From: Paucibacter sp. B2R-40
GTDB taxonomy: Bacteria > Pseudomonadota > Gammaproteobacteria > Burkholderiales > Burkholderiaceae_C
Assembly (NCBI RefSeq): GCF_025717555.1
Contig: NZ_JAJIRP010000001.1
Coordinates: 124,001-188,000 of the forward strand
Direction of reading: 5' to 3'
Length of the DNA stretch: 64,000 bases
The translations under genes and the position numbers were made by a program. Of this stretch, positions 9,832-18,077 are shown in pieces; position 1 is the first letter of the stretch; each line of letters opens with the position of its first letter. The notes below the pieces were generated by a model that was not told the DNA's origin, did no database searches, and was given only the letters and a program-made list of their open reading frames with translations.

Positions 9832-11589
9832 TTAGTTCAGTCGCCAGAGAGTGTTGCTCGCACGGGCTTGCTGCTCGCGCAAAGCATCGATTTGTTCTTG
9901 AAGTCGTGCTTCTTCTTCAAGGGCGTGAATGGCCCCAGCCTGCTCCTCCTGCGTCGGCACGAGGACCTTCAAGCGTTTCAGCTCTTTGAGTTGGATCAGC
10001 GGCAGACTGGCGCCCGAAACGATGGAACGAAGCAATGCTTGCCCAAAGGATGACCGAAGTTGCATAAAGAGCGCGCGACGGTCGATGGGCGAGTTTTCGA
10101 AGACCCGGAGAACGATGGCGGACTGGCCTGCCACTATGGAATCTCCAGGTGACAGCGATCCAGGTGCAATTCCGACCTTGCCTGTGCTGCCCTTCGTCAT
10201 GAGAACAATGTCGTGCGGCCTCAAAAAATTCTGATCGAGGTTAGCCTTGGTCGTGTCTATGTAGACCTCCTTGCTCGGGTGCTTCAGGTAGCCGAACTCG
10301 GGGAGGTCTGCCGATACCACTTCCACGGCATGTGTGATGTCGAGCCAATCCTCTGCAGCCTCCATGAGCTTGTCCTTGTCCGAAGTCAGAGGAACAGGAC
10401 GAATGAATGCCGCAATGTCGTCCAATGAAACAGTTAGCCCCCTCGAAAGCATGCGTTGCATGAGCTGGGTCTCTTGCGGGACAACGTAGCGACTAACCTG
10501 CAGTTGCGCATCATTGGCGAGGATGTCGGGCACGCCAACATCGGTGGCCTCTTCATGCTCAGCTTGGCCAAGAGCGACTCGAACAAGCTCCTCGACGTTG
10601 CACATTTGGTTTCGGGTACGGCCGACGGCGACCTTGAAGTGCGGGCTGTCGGCGTTAACAAAGCGCACCGTATTCGCCTCACGATTTCGCTCAATGATCA
10701 AGATCGCAAAGCTAATTCCCGTGCGGTCAAGCAATCCCGATGGCATCGCGATGACGGCCTTCAACCAGCCGCGTAGCAGCAATTCCTTGCGGAGGTTGTA
10801 CTCAGCGCCGCTGCTGAACAGCACGTTGGTTTGAACCGCAACCACGATCCGCCCTTGCGTACTCCCCAGCAGTTGCCGAATTCCCAGCACGGCAGCCGAG
10901 TTGGTTCGCTCCTTCATCAGCTCAGAGCTGACGATGTAATCGAGCTGCTTTGGATCGATGCGCATGCCCATTGGGAGAAAGCTCACTGCACCACCAAAGC
11001 TAACCTCGGATCTAACTGGTCCCCGTGGACCAGTAATGGGGTTGTTGCGAACCACTTGAATCATGTGTCGGTACGCAAGAGCCATCAGCGAAGGCCCCGT
11101 CGATTCCGGGTTCTCTATCAACACACGATGCCCCTGCTCGGCAAGATACGCTGCGAGCTGGCCCGTTTGATCCCACGGTGCATAAAGTCGTTGCCCCTCG
11201 ACTGGTTCGAGCAGCTCTGCCAGGACTCGCACCACACCCGATTGCAGTGCGAGCGGGACGCCCAAGACTTCAGGAAGCTCGTAGAAAGCTGGCAACGGCA
11301 CCAGCGTTTCTTGGACAGCCAGTTCCTTGGCAGCATCGACCGCCATCGCCAGGAACATTGCGTTCTCTTTGGCGAGCCAGCGAAACTCATCCAGCAAGCC
11401 GTCGTCAGTCACCACGAAGTCATTGAGCTGCTCAACAAGTCGCATGGGCAATTGATTTCCCAGCTCCAAGCTCACCTGCCCGCGACGGACCCATATCAAG
11501 ATCAGTAAGGTCAACATGGCGATGCGTTCTTCGGTCTGCGGCAACAAACGAAGTGCGTCGCGGATGCGATTCAGCATGGGGTAGTGCAT
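9832..11589 (-). CDS. Catalytically degenerate HsdM-like protein fused to an HsdS-like target-recognition domain
   Basis: The 585-residue product has the architecture of an N6-adenine methylase. There is an N-terminal helical domain, a Rossmann-like core, then VLFSSGAEYNLRKELL and AVIAMPSGLLDRTGI, which match the late part of HsdM. However, the SAM loop is replaced by APWDQTGQL (about 137-145) and the NPPY site by VSSE (about 220-223), so methylation activity looks lost. The C-terminal 190 residues resemble half of HsdS: a target-recognition domain (LRPHDIVLMTKGSTGKVGI) and a coiled coil after P.QEEQ. The ATG at 11589 has GGAG 8 nt upstream; an ATG at 11613 that overlaps the previous stop by 4 bp is the alternative. 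It lies first-but-one in the hsd operon. Its function is unknown; a DNA-binding adaptor or regulator of the restriction complex is inference. Confidence 0.75.
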   Translation of the reverse strand: MHYPMLNRIRDALRLLPQTEERIAMLTLLILIWVRRGQVSLELGNQLPMRLVEQLNDFVVTDDGLLDEFRWLAKENAMFLAMAVDAAKELAVQETLVPLPAFYELPEVLGVPLALQSGVVRVLAELLEPVEGQRLYAPWDQTGQLAAYLAEQGHRVLIENPESTGPSLMALAYRHMIQVVRNNPITGPRGPVRSEVSFGGAVSFLPMGMRIDPKQLDYIVSSELMKERTNSAAVLGIRQLLGSTQGRIVVAVQTNVLFSSGAEYNLRKELLLRGWLKAVIAMPSGLLDRTGISFAILIIERNREANTVRFVNADSPHFKVAVGRTRNQMCNVEELVRVALGQAEHEEATDVGVPDILANDAQLQVSRYVVPQETQLMQRMLSRGLTVSLDDIAAFIRPVPLTSDKDKLMEAAEDWLDITHAVEVVSADLPEFGYLKHPSKEVYIDTTKANLDQNFLRPHDIVLMTKGSTGKVGIAPGSLSPGDSIVAGQSAIVLRVFENSPIDRRALFMQLRSSFGQALLRSIVSGASLPLIQLKELKRLKVLVPTQEEQAGAIHALEEEARLQEQIDALREQQARASNTLWRLN

Positions 11590-11609
11590 ATGGATATCTC
11601 CAGCAGCCT

Positions 11610-11873
11610 TCATTGCCAATTGTTCTGGCTATTGCGGTTGTAGGTCGTGATGAGGGATTCGCCTTCCGAGACCACGGCAATTCCACCCTTGTCCAGGATC
11701 TTGGTGAGCACCCGACGTTCAGCATCGAGCTCCCGCAAGCGCTTCAAAGCTTCCTTGCGGTCGATGACGTGCTTATCCCCTTCGATGCGTCCCTGTTCCA
11801 GGGCCAGATCAACCATGGCTTTCGAGATGCCCCGCTGGGCCATGCGTTGCTTGATGTGGTGTGTAGCGTTCAT
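11610..11873 (-). CDS. DUF4258-family small protein (RelE/BrnT-like fold), first gene of the hsd operon
   Basis: The 87-residue product has the pattern of DUF4258 proteins: HIKQRMAQRGISKAMVD at the N terminus and GGIAVVSEGESLITTYN near the C terminus. The family is related in fold to small RNase toxins such as BrnT, but many members have no proven activity. The ATG has a strong GGAGG 6 nt upstream, so it should be well translated. It is the first leftward gene after the AT-rich promoter region and overlaps or nearly abuts the degenerate methylase gene, so both are likely expressed with hsdMSR. No antitoxin-like partner (ribbon-helix-helix or BrnA) is visible beside it. Confidence 0.7.
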   Translation of the reverse strand: MNATHHIKQRMAQRGISKAMVDLALEQGRIEGDKHVIDRKEALKRLRELDAERRVLTKILDKGGIAVVSEGESLITTYNRNSQNNWQ

Positions 11874-11945
11874 TGCGACCTCCGATAGCTCCGCACTGTA
11901 CCGGCCATTCGCAACTTCTGCAATAAGTAGTAAATACTTTTTTTA

Positions 11946-11975
11946 GTTATACATAAAATTCTCAAGCCGAGACAA
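11946..11975 (-). promoter_or_regulatory. Candidate sigma-70 promoter of the DUF4258-hsd operon
   Basis: Reading leftward, TTGTCT (11975-11970) is followed after 18 bp by TATAAC (11951-11946), in an AT-rich patch about 75 bp before the DUF4258 start. An imperfect palindrome AAGTA-N5-TACTT (11925-11939) lies just downstream of the expected start point and could be an operator. A second inverted repeat (AAGCCGA/TCGGCTT, 11964-11992) brackets the -35 region. Confidence 0.4.
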
Positions 11976-12324
11976 CTCCTAAAAGTCGGCTTGCCCTTCA
12001 TGACACCCGTCGGGCAAGACCGTACAAGGCCAGTTGGAGCAAGGAGTACGGACACCCCCTTGGGAGACCATTGGGCCTGCAAACGGCGCCATGCGGTGCA
12101 AGTTCTACATCACAAGCCGATCCAGCAGACCCGCTTAAAGGAGCCTTGGGTTGGGTGATAGGCGCCAAACTCGCGCCGTCGCCATGCGTTTCTCGGCAAC
12201 ATGGGCAAGCCCTTGCGCCCACCCCAAGTCACTGAGTCCCGTCACATCAAGGGCACCACCGTCGCACCGCAGTGCGACGGTGGTGCCGCTACGGTGCGAC
12301 AGCCCAGCGTGATTGCGGGCGCGC
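11976..12324. other. Intergenic stretch between the hsd operon and the integrase
   Basis: Apart from the promoter patch at its left side and the long perfect hairpin near 12252-12287, I see no gene here. Short leftward frames have no domain and unlikely composition. It may contain decayed DNA from an earlier insertion. Confidence 0.4.
12252..12287. terminator. Perfect 16-bp inverted repeat downstream of the integrase
   Basis: GGCACCACCGTCGCAC (12252-12267) is followed by a 4-nt loop and its exact reverse complement (12272-12287), giving a very stable hairpin 37 bp past the integrase stop. No T-run follows on the minus strand, so it is either a Rho-aided terminator or mRNA 3' protector, or a recombination or protein-binding site. 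A further GGTGCGAC lies at 12293-12300. Confidence 0.5.
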
Positions 12325-13707
12325 TTAAGGCCGGGGCTCCCCCATGGGAATAACATTTGAACGACGCCGATTAAACGACACGTGCACGACATTGCTGGCA
12401 ACTGCCTCGATGGGTGCGTCGGTGTTCATCACCACTGACTCGGCGGGCGCGGCACTGGCGGCCTTCGGCGCAGGTTGAGGATCAGGCTCGCGATGCATAA
12501 CGGCGACCACATCGTCTGCAGACACGTTGACGTAACGATCCAGTTGGGACAACTGCTTGTGGCCCGTCAGTTGCTTGACGAGAAACACATTGCCCGTTTT
12601 GAGCGCCAGCCGGGTCGCGGCGGTGTGCCGCAGATCGTGCAGGTGCAAGTCCTTGATTTCTGCCCGCGCGCAAGCCCGATTCCACACCGCCTTAAGTGAC
12701 TCGTAGCTCAGACGCAGAATCAGCGTATCCGGCTGATGCGGGCCGACGCCATGCAACTCCTCCAACAGCTTGATTGCACGCGGAGACAGCGGCACTTCCC
12801 GAGAGCCGGTTTTGGAATCCCGCAGGCTTAGCACCCGGCGATTCCAGTCCATGCCGCCCCAAGTCGCGTGCTCGATGGGCTCACCGCAGCGCATCGCAGT
12901 CTCGATAAGCAGATGAACCATGAGCACAGCGGTGCGGTTGTAACTCCGATCCAGGGCGGGCAGCAACCGAGCCTCCTCTTCCTCGGAAAGCACACGGCTG
13001 CGCTGGTTATCTACGACGGGCATCTTCAGTTTGATCGCCGGGTTCCTCGCCGGTTCTACCCAGTTCCATGTGTCGCGAAAATAGTTGAAGACGACACGAA
13101 TCACCGCCTGCTCCTGCTGCAACGTCCCCTTACCTGCACGCTCTGATCGCATCGCATCGATGAGTTTTTGAACATCATCCTTGGTCACCTCGAAGACCCG
13201 AAGATTGGCCAATCGCGCACGCAGACGATCACTGCCCGCCGTCTTGGTGGCGATCCGCGCCCGGGTCGACTTCAACGAGTTCACGATCCGCGAGCCTGCC
13301 TGTTGTTCTTCAATCGTCTGGAGACGAACGACCCAGTGCTGGCGCGGGCCATCATCCTTGACTTGCCCTGCCACCGAAACGACCGGATCGGGCTCATTCA
13401 TGGGTTCAATGACGAGCTGAGGCAGATTCGCCGCGCGAAGATAGCGGTTGAAGCGACGGACTTCCTGGGGAGCCCCCTTGTTGAAAATGAGACGCTCCAG
13501 AGCGTAATCGGACATGCCCTGAGCAAGGAGCGTCACCCTTGGGCCCAGCCCGACCGGCCCCCCCTGCTTGCTCATCGCGGCGATGTAGTCATTTGCTGCT
13601 CTACTGGCGACGGTGTAAGTCGCGAATCCGGACAGCAACTGGTCGACTCCGTCCTTGCGAACACGGACAGACCAGACGTTCTTACCTGATTTGTACGGCT
13701 TGCTCAT
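12325..13707 (-). CDS. Tyrosine-type site-specific integrase of the genomic island
   Basis: The 460-residue protein has a complete tyrosine recombinase active site: Arg in ETAMRCGEPIEHATW, Lys in SKTGSREVPL, H-x-x-R in LHDLRHTAATRL, His in LTGHKQ and nucleophilic Tyr in LDRYVNV. An N-terminal arm-type DNA-binding region (SGKNVWSVRVRKDG) and a SAM-like core-binding domain precede it. About 60 C-terminal residues after the Tyr form a low-complexity Ala/Pro-rich tail. The ATG at 13707 has GGGAGG upstream; the frame is open further but without a better start. It sits beside the 3' end of tRNA-Phe, the usual position for an integrase that uses the tRNA gene as attachment site. Confidence 0.93.
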   Translation of the reverse strand: MSKPYKSGKNVWSVRVRKDGVDQLLSGFATYTVASRAANDYIAAMSKQGGPVGLGPRVTLLAQGMSDYALERLIFNKGAPQEVRRFNRYLRAANLPQLVIEPMNEPDPVVSVAGQVKDDGPRQHWVVRLQTIEEQQAGSRIVNSLKSTRARIATKTAGSDRLRARLANLRVFEVTKDDVQKLIDAMRSERAGKGTLQQEQAVIRVVFNYFRDTWNWVEPARNPAIKLKMPVVDNQRSRVLSEEEEARLLPALDRSYNRTAVLMVHLLIETAMRCGEPIEHATWGGMDWNRRVLSLRDSKTGSREVPLSPRAIKLLEELHGVGPHQPDTLILRLSYESLKAVWNRACARAEIKDLHLHDLRHTAATRLALKTGNVFLVKQLTGHKQLSQLDRYVNVSADDVVAVMHREPDPQPAPKAASAAPAESVVMNTDAPIEAVASNVVHVSFNRRRSNVIPMGEPRP

Positions 13708-14114
13708 ACACAGCCTCCCGCCCGCATTGCGCGGGCCGCAAAGGCCACTGGAACAGTTGCATGTGCCTGTAAAGAAACGAGCCTCTCTAGAGCGGCAGGG
13801 GTGGGGTGGCACCGTGGTGCCGAAGGTTTTTGATAGTCAATCACGCGAACTCCTAGGTTGTTGGAGATGCGTGTAGAGAACTTGCACGGCAGGTTTATAC
13901 CGGCGAGCACTCCTCCCGAGACCATCAAACTGGTGCACCCTTCAACTCCACGACGACAGACGTCGCGAGCCCGGGTGCCAGCAATCGCGATGCACTCGCG
14001 GCGGCGTTCGCCAGCGCTGTCAAGCGCAGTTAAACGCAGCCAGAGCACCCTCTTGCGCAGCCATTAGTCAATGTCACTGACAGGAATCGTGACAGGAATT
14101 GGCTTTGCAAAAGC
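13708..14114. other. Intergenic stretch between integrase and tRNA-Phe, candidate attachment region
   Basis: There is no convincing gene in these 400 bp. Near the right end the 10-mer TGACAGGAAT occurs twice in direct orientation (14078-14087 and 14090-14099), a 12-bp period that could be an integrase arm site. I found no second copy of the tRNA 3' end in this window, so the left end of the island probably lies outside it. Confidence 0.4.
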
Positions 14115-14145
14115 AAAAAGGCGGCCTGTTGAGGGCCGCCTTTTT
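14115..14145 (-). terminator. Intrinsic terminator of tRNA-Phe
   Basis: AAAAAGGCGGCC and GGCCGCCTTTTT form a long GC stem flanked by A and T runs, so it can end transcription in either direction. It starts about 34 bp past the mature 3' end of the leftward tRNA. Confidence 0.85.
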
Positions 14146-14178
14146 GGCTAAGTTCTTGATTCACAAGGACTTTTATTC

Positions 14179-14254
14179 TGGTGGCCTGGGGCGGAATCGA
14201 ACCACCGACACGCGGATTTTCAATCCGCTGCTCTACCGACTGAGCTACCAGGCC
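14179..14254 (-). tRNA. tRNA-Phe (anticodon GAA)
   Basis: The 76-nt leftward gene folds as a full cloverleaf. The acceptor stem is GGCCTGG/CCAGGCC, followed by A and an encoded CCA. The D arm contains AGCTCAGTCGGTAGAGC, the anticodon loop is TTGAAAA with GAA inside the stem GCGGA/TCCGC, and the T arm contains GGTTCGATTCC. Its 3' end points to the integrase, so it marks the right boundary of the accessory region. The NtrX-like gene lies on its other side. Confidence 0.97.
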
Positions 14255-14321
14255 TTATTCTTTTCATCACTTCTTCGTAGCAGCTAGCTGCTTCAAATCA
14301 GCGAAGACCGCGACTATAGCA

Positions 14322-15014
14322 TCAAATTCCGCCGCCACGCTTATTTCGACTCAGATCGACACCCAATTGCTTGAGTTTTCGATACAGATGGGTGCGCTCT
14401 AAGCCGGTCTTTTCAGCCACGCGGGTCATAGAGCCGTTCTCTTTCGAGAGGTGGAATTCGAAATAGCTCTTCTCGAAGGCATCCCTGGCCTCACGCAAAG
14501 GGCGATCAAGCTCGAAGCTTTGCTCAGAAGCCAGGCCCATCGTCGGCTGCGCCATTTGCGGCATCAGACCCAGACTGGGCGCCGGGTACTGGGCCGGCAT
14601 TTCGCTGCGCATATAGGTTGACACACCGACCGGCGGCGCCGGCCGAGGCGCCACTTTGACCAATGACTGCTCAACCGCACGCAGCAACTTCTGCAAGGTG
14701 ATGGGCTTTTCAAGAAAGGCAATCGCGCCGAACTTGGTCGCCTCTACCGCTGTATCGATCGTGCCGTGGCCGCTCATCATGATGACAGGCATGGTCAGCA
14801 GCCCCGCACCGCCCCATTCCTTCAACAAGGTGATGCCGTCTACATCGGGCATCCAGATGTCGAGCAACACCAAGTCGGGCCGCATGCGCTCACGCACCGC
14901 TCGAGCCTGCGCGGCGTTCTCTGCCATTTCAATGGTGTGGCCCTCATCGCTGAGGATTTCTGACAACAGGGCACGAATGCCCAATTCGTCGTCAACTACA
15001 AGAATTGTTGCCAT
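14322..15014 (-). CDS. NtrX-like response regulator (REC + Fis-type HTH, no AAA+ domain)
   Basis: The 230-residue protein has an N-terminal receiver domain (VVDDE; phosphorylated Asp in LVLLDIWMPD near residue 53; Lys in FLEKPI). A flexible Pro-rich linker and a C-terminal Fis-like helix-turn-helix (MTRVAEKTGLERTHLYRKLKQLG) follow. Classical NtrX has a sigma-54 activating ATPase between these parts; it is absent here, so the protein would bind DNA without activating sigma-54 RNA polymerase. The gene starts 11 bp after the NtrY-like kinase and is almost certainly its partner. The system is linked to nitrogen or redox sensing in relatives, but the signal here is not known. Confidence 0.88.
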   Translation of the reverse strand: MATILVVDDELGIRALLSEILSDEGHTIEMAENAAQARAVRERMRPDLVLLDIWMPDVDGITLLKEWGGAGLLTMPVIMMSGHGTIDTAVEATKFGAIAFLEKPITLQKLLRAVEQSLVKVAPRPAPPVGVSTYMRSEMPAQYPAPSLGLMPQMAQPTMGLASEQSFELDRPLREARDAFEKSYFEFHLSKENGSMTRVAEKTGLERTHLYRKLKQLGVDLSRNKRGGGI

Positions 15015-15025
15015 GGAGTCCTAGT

Positions 15026-17317
15026 TCACGCCGGCTTGTCCGCAGGGCCAGCATCGACCGCTGCAGTTGAAAACTTTGAAAATGATAACGAAACTTGCGC
15101 ACCCACGATCGGCTGGACCTCATCCCCGCCCGCATGAAGATTACTCAGGCGAATGCGCGCGCCATGTTCATCGGCGATTTTCTTGACCACCGCCAGACCC
15201 AAGCCCGTGCCTTTGGTCTTGGTGGTGACGTAAGGCTCGAAAGCCCTCTTGAGCACTTTCTCGGCGAATCCAGGCCCATTGTCGGTGATGTTTAGGCGCA
15301 ACACACGCGCTTCGCCACTTTCTGTGAAAACTTGCGTGGTGCGTACCAGCACATGACCGTCTGGCCGCTCTTGCACCGCGTCCAATGCGTTTTGCACCAG
15401 GTTGTGAATAACCTGACGCAATTGCGTCGCGTCGCCCTTCATGGCGCAGGCGTCCGGGGCCAATTCGGCGTGCAATCGGCCGCTCTCCTGGGCCTCGGCA
15501 TACAGGGTCAGCACCTCGCTGACCAAGGCATTCAGATCCAAGACCTTGAGCTGCGCCGAGGGCAGGCGGGCGTAGTCGCGAAACTCGTTGACCAACTGCT
15601 TCATCGACTGCACTTGATTGACGATGGTGGCCACCGACCTGACCAGCATTGCCTGGTCGGAGCCCTCAAGCTTGGCCTCCAGTTTGTGTTGCAGCCGCTC
15701 GGCCGAAAGCTGGATCGGGGTGAGCGGATTCTTGATTTCATGGGCCAGGCGCCTGGCCACTTCGCTCCAGGCGGCGGAGCGCTGCGCGGACACCACCTCG
15801 GTGATGTCATCGAACACCATCAGGCGCGCATCTTGCGGCAGCTTGGCTCCGCGCACCAGCAGCGTTAGCACGTCCTGCCCGCCTTCGAGTTGCAGCTCAA
15901 AAGCATCCTGCCAATGTTCGGTCCCCAAACCGGGCGATGGGTCCCCATCGCTTGAGCGCAGCGGCCGGTCTTGCTCAAAGCGCTGCATGATCTCGGCGGC
16001 AAAAGGCTGCAACTGCGGCAACTCGTCGAGCTTGCGGCCGCGCAGGTCTTCATGGGGCAGACGCAAGATGCGCACCGCGCCTGGGTTGACGGTCTCAATC
16101 CGCGCCTGCGCATCAAAGACGATCACGCCGGCGGTCAGATTGTCCAGAATGGTCTGCAGATGAGTGCGCGCACTTTCCAGCTCGGCCACGCTGCGGCCCA
16201 CCATGGCGCGGGCGTCGGAGAGCTGCGCGGTCATGTCGGCGAACGAGCGCGTGAGGCCGCCCAGCTCATCGCGCGAGGCCAGCATGGGTTTGCGACTCAA
16301 GTCGCCTTGCGCCACCTGCCGCACGCCGTCAGCCAGCAGCAGCAGCGGCCGCGCTAACTGATTGCCCAAGGTGACCGCCAGCAGCAGCGCCGCGAACACG
16401 GCCAAAATCAACACCAGGGTCAAGGTGCCGATATACATGCGCCGCAAACCGTCGCGCTCCAGCGCGCGCTGTTGGTACTCGCCGCTGGCCGCCTGCACCG
16501 CCAAGGCATTGGCGACCACCGAGGCGGGCACGCGCTGCACGACCATCAAAAAGCGCTCACCGGAGCTGCTGCTGCTGAGCCGGTAGTCGGCGTTGGGCAG
16601 CAGCGCAAGCGCACGAATGCGCGCCTGGCCTTGCAAGGCCAGCGCCTCGTCTTCCAAACCTTCCAGTTGGCTCGCCACCTTGGCCACGCGGGCCAGACGC
16701 AGCATGGCTTCCGAGGGCCGCTCGGCCGTCAGCGAGCTGGTGTCGCCGCCTGACGACATCAAGATCTGCCCATGGCCATTGACCAGATCGACGCTGCGCG
16801 CGCCAAGCTGTTCACGCAAGCGCTCCAGCGCCAAAGGCTGCGGCATGCCACCGGTTTCCGACAGGCGCACGGCAGCATTCAAGGTCTTGACCGACAGATC
16901 GCTGACCAGCCCATCCAGCGTCGCGCGACCCAGATTCAGCCCCGCCTCCAGCGCGCCGGCCAGGCGCACATCAAACCAGCTCTCGATGCTGCGATTGACG
17001 AACTGGTAAGACACGCCATAAATCATCACGCCGGGCACCACGCCCACCAAGGCGAAGATGCCGGCCAGCTTGAGCAGCAGGCGGCTGCCGAATTTGCCGG
17101 CGCGCACGCGCAGCACCAAGCGCACTGCGGCGACGCCGATCACCAAAACCAGCAAGCTGGCGACGGCCGCATTGAGCCAGAACAGCCAGACGTAATGACG
17201 CTCGAAAAAGCCGCGCTGTGAGCTGACCCCGATCGACAGCAAGAAGGCCAAGACCCCGCACACACCGGTCACGATCACCGTCGAGATGACCCAGCCCAAA
17301 CGTGCTCGTCTGCTCAA
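15026..17317 (-). CDS. NtrY-like membrane sensor histidine kinase
   Basis: The 763-residue kinase begins with three or four membrane helices (about 8-30, 40-65, 82-102), a long periplasmic segment and another membrane helix near 300. HAMP and PAS regions follow. The kinase core has the H box RLAHEIKNPLTPIQ, the N box LVQNALDA and the G boxes DNGPGF and TKGTGLGLAVV. It should autophosphorylate in response to an unknown envelope or cytoplasmic signal and pass the phosphate to the next gene's product. The start is a TTG with GAGG 7 nt upstream; no better ATG precedes it. It lies 40 bp after the DUF4390 gene in the same operon. Confidence 0.92.
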   Translation of the reverse strand: MSRRARLGWVISTVIVTGVCGVLAFLLSIGVSSQRGFFERHYVWLFWLNAAVASLLVLVIGVAAVRLVLRVRAGKFGSRLLLKLAGIFALVGVVPGVMIYGVSYQFVNRSIESWFDVRLAGALEAGLNLGRATLDGLVSDLSVKTLNAAVRLSETGGMPQPLALERLREQLGARSVDLVNGHGQILMSSGGDTSSLTAERPSEAMLRLARVAKVASQLEGLEDEALALQGQARIRALALLPNADYRLSSSSSGERFLMVVQRVPASVVANALAVQAASGEYQQRALERDGLRRMYIGTLTLVLILAVFAALLLAVTLGNQLARPLLLLADGVRQVAQGDLSRKPMLASRDELGGLTRSFADMTAQLSDARAMVGRSVAELESARTHLQTILDNLTAGVIVFDAQARIETVNPGAVRILRLPHEDLRGRKLDELPQLQPFAAEIMQRFEQDRPLRSSDGDPSPGLGTEHWQDAFELQLEGGQDVLTLLVRGAKLPQDARLMVFDDITEVVSAQRSAAWSEVARRLAHEIKNPLTPIQLSAERLQHKLEAKLEGSDQAMLVRSVATIVNQVQSMKQLVNEFRDYARLPSAQLKVLDLNALVSEVLTLYAEAQESGRLHAELAPDACAMKGDATQLRQVIHNLVQNALDAVQERPDGHVLVRTTQVFTESGEARVLRLNITDNGPGFAEKVLKRAFEPYVTTKTKGTGLGLAVVKKIADEHGARIRLSNLHAGGDEVQPIVGAQVSLSFSKFSTAAVDAGPADKPA

Positions 17318-17357
17318 GACGCGACCTCGGTGGCTTGCCGGCCCCTGATCGGCACCG

Positions 17358-18014
17358 TCATGGCGCCGCGATGCTGCTGCTGAAGTCGGCGGCCAAATTC
17401 AGCGTGCGCTCGATATTCAAACCCCAACCCTGGGGCGAGCCCAATCCGATCTGCATCGGCTTGGGCAATTGGCTGGTGTCCAGCCGGTAGCTGAACTCCA
17501 AATAGAAGCGACCGCCATCTTCCAAATCGCGGTTTTCGGCGATGCGCCAGCCCGCAGCCCCACGCAAGGACGCCAGCGCCTCGGGCAAACTGGCGTAGCT
17601 TTGATTGAGCCCGCCGGTGCTGACTTTGAATTGCCGCGTCAAAGGCTGCCATGCCAAGCGCCAGGTCCGGCTGGCGCGTGCGATGCGAGCATCGCGCCAG
17701 TACCAGCGGTTGCGCCAGACATCGGCCTCGGCCACAAAATAGATCGGTACGCCCTTCATCAGTGCATCCTCGGCCGCGCGGGTCAGCTCGAAGCGGGTGC
17801 TGAAGCTCAGCTCCAGGCCCTCTTCGGTGCGCTGGGTGCTGAGTTGAGCGAGTTCAACCCCTTCGGCCTGCGCAGCTTCGGGCCCAAAGCCCAAGCCCAG
17901 CAGCAGCAGCGCAGTCGCCAGCAAACACCAGATGCGACGCAGCAGCGGGCTGGCTGCCCGGCTGGCGTGCTTCGAAAAGGCTGGTGTTGCGGCTGTGACG
18001 GCGGGCGAAGTCAA
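17358..18014 (-). CDS. DUF4390 exported protein
   Basis: The 218-residue protein has a basic N terminus and hydrophobic stretch (LLATALLLLGLGFG) ending at AQA, so it is exported. The remainder matches the DUF4390 family, with conserved aromatics in FSTRFELT, PIYFVAEADVWRNRWYW and FYLEFSYRLDTSQLPKPMQ. Function is unknown, but in many Burkholderiales it lies between rsmB and the NtrY-type kinase, so a role with that sensor is plausible. The only usable start codon after the rsmB stop in this frame is TTG at 18014; its ribosome-binding site is weak. Confidence 0.85.
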   Translation of the reverse strand: MTSPAVTAATPAFSKHASRAASPLLRRIWCLLATALLLLGLGFGPEAAQAEGVELAQLSTQRTEEGLELSFSTRFELTRAAEDALMKGVPIYFVAEADVWRNRWYWRDARIARASRTWRLAWQPLTRQFKVSTGGLNQSYASLPEALASLRGAAGWRIAENRDLEDGGRFYLEFSYRLDTSQLPKPMQIGLGSPQGWGLNIERTLNLAADFSSSIAAP

Positions 18015-18077
18015 GGTCGGGGCGTATCTTTGCTGTGCCGCGCGCCAAGCCTGAGCCGAGTGCGCTGCGTCATGTGT

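Noticed and set aside
11610-11873. DUF4258 gene as half of a classical toxin-antitoxin pair
   Set aside because: No small antitoxin gene is adjacent; the neighbour is the large pseudo-methylase, so a standard TA module is not supported.
13708-14114. Short frames next to the tRNA gene, for example 13858-14067
   Set aside because: No ribosome-binding sites and no conserved features; more likely attachment-region DNA.
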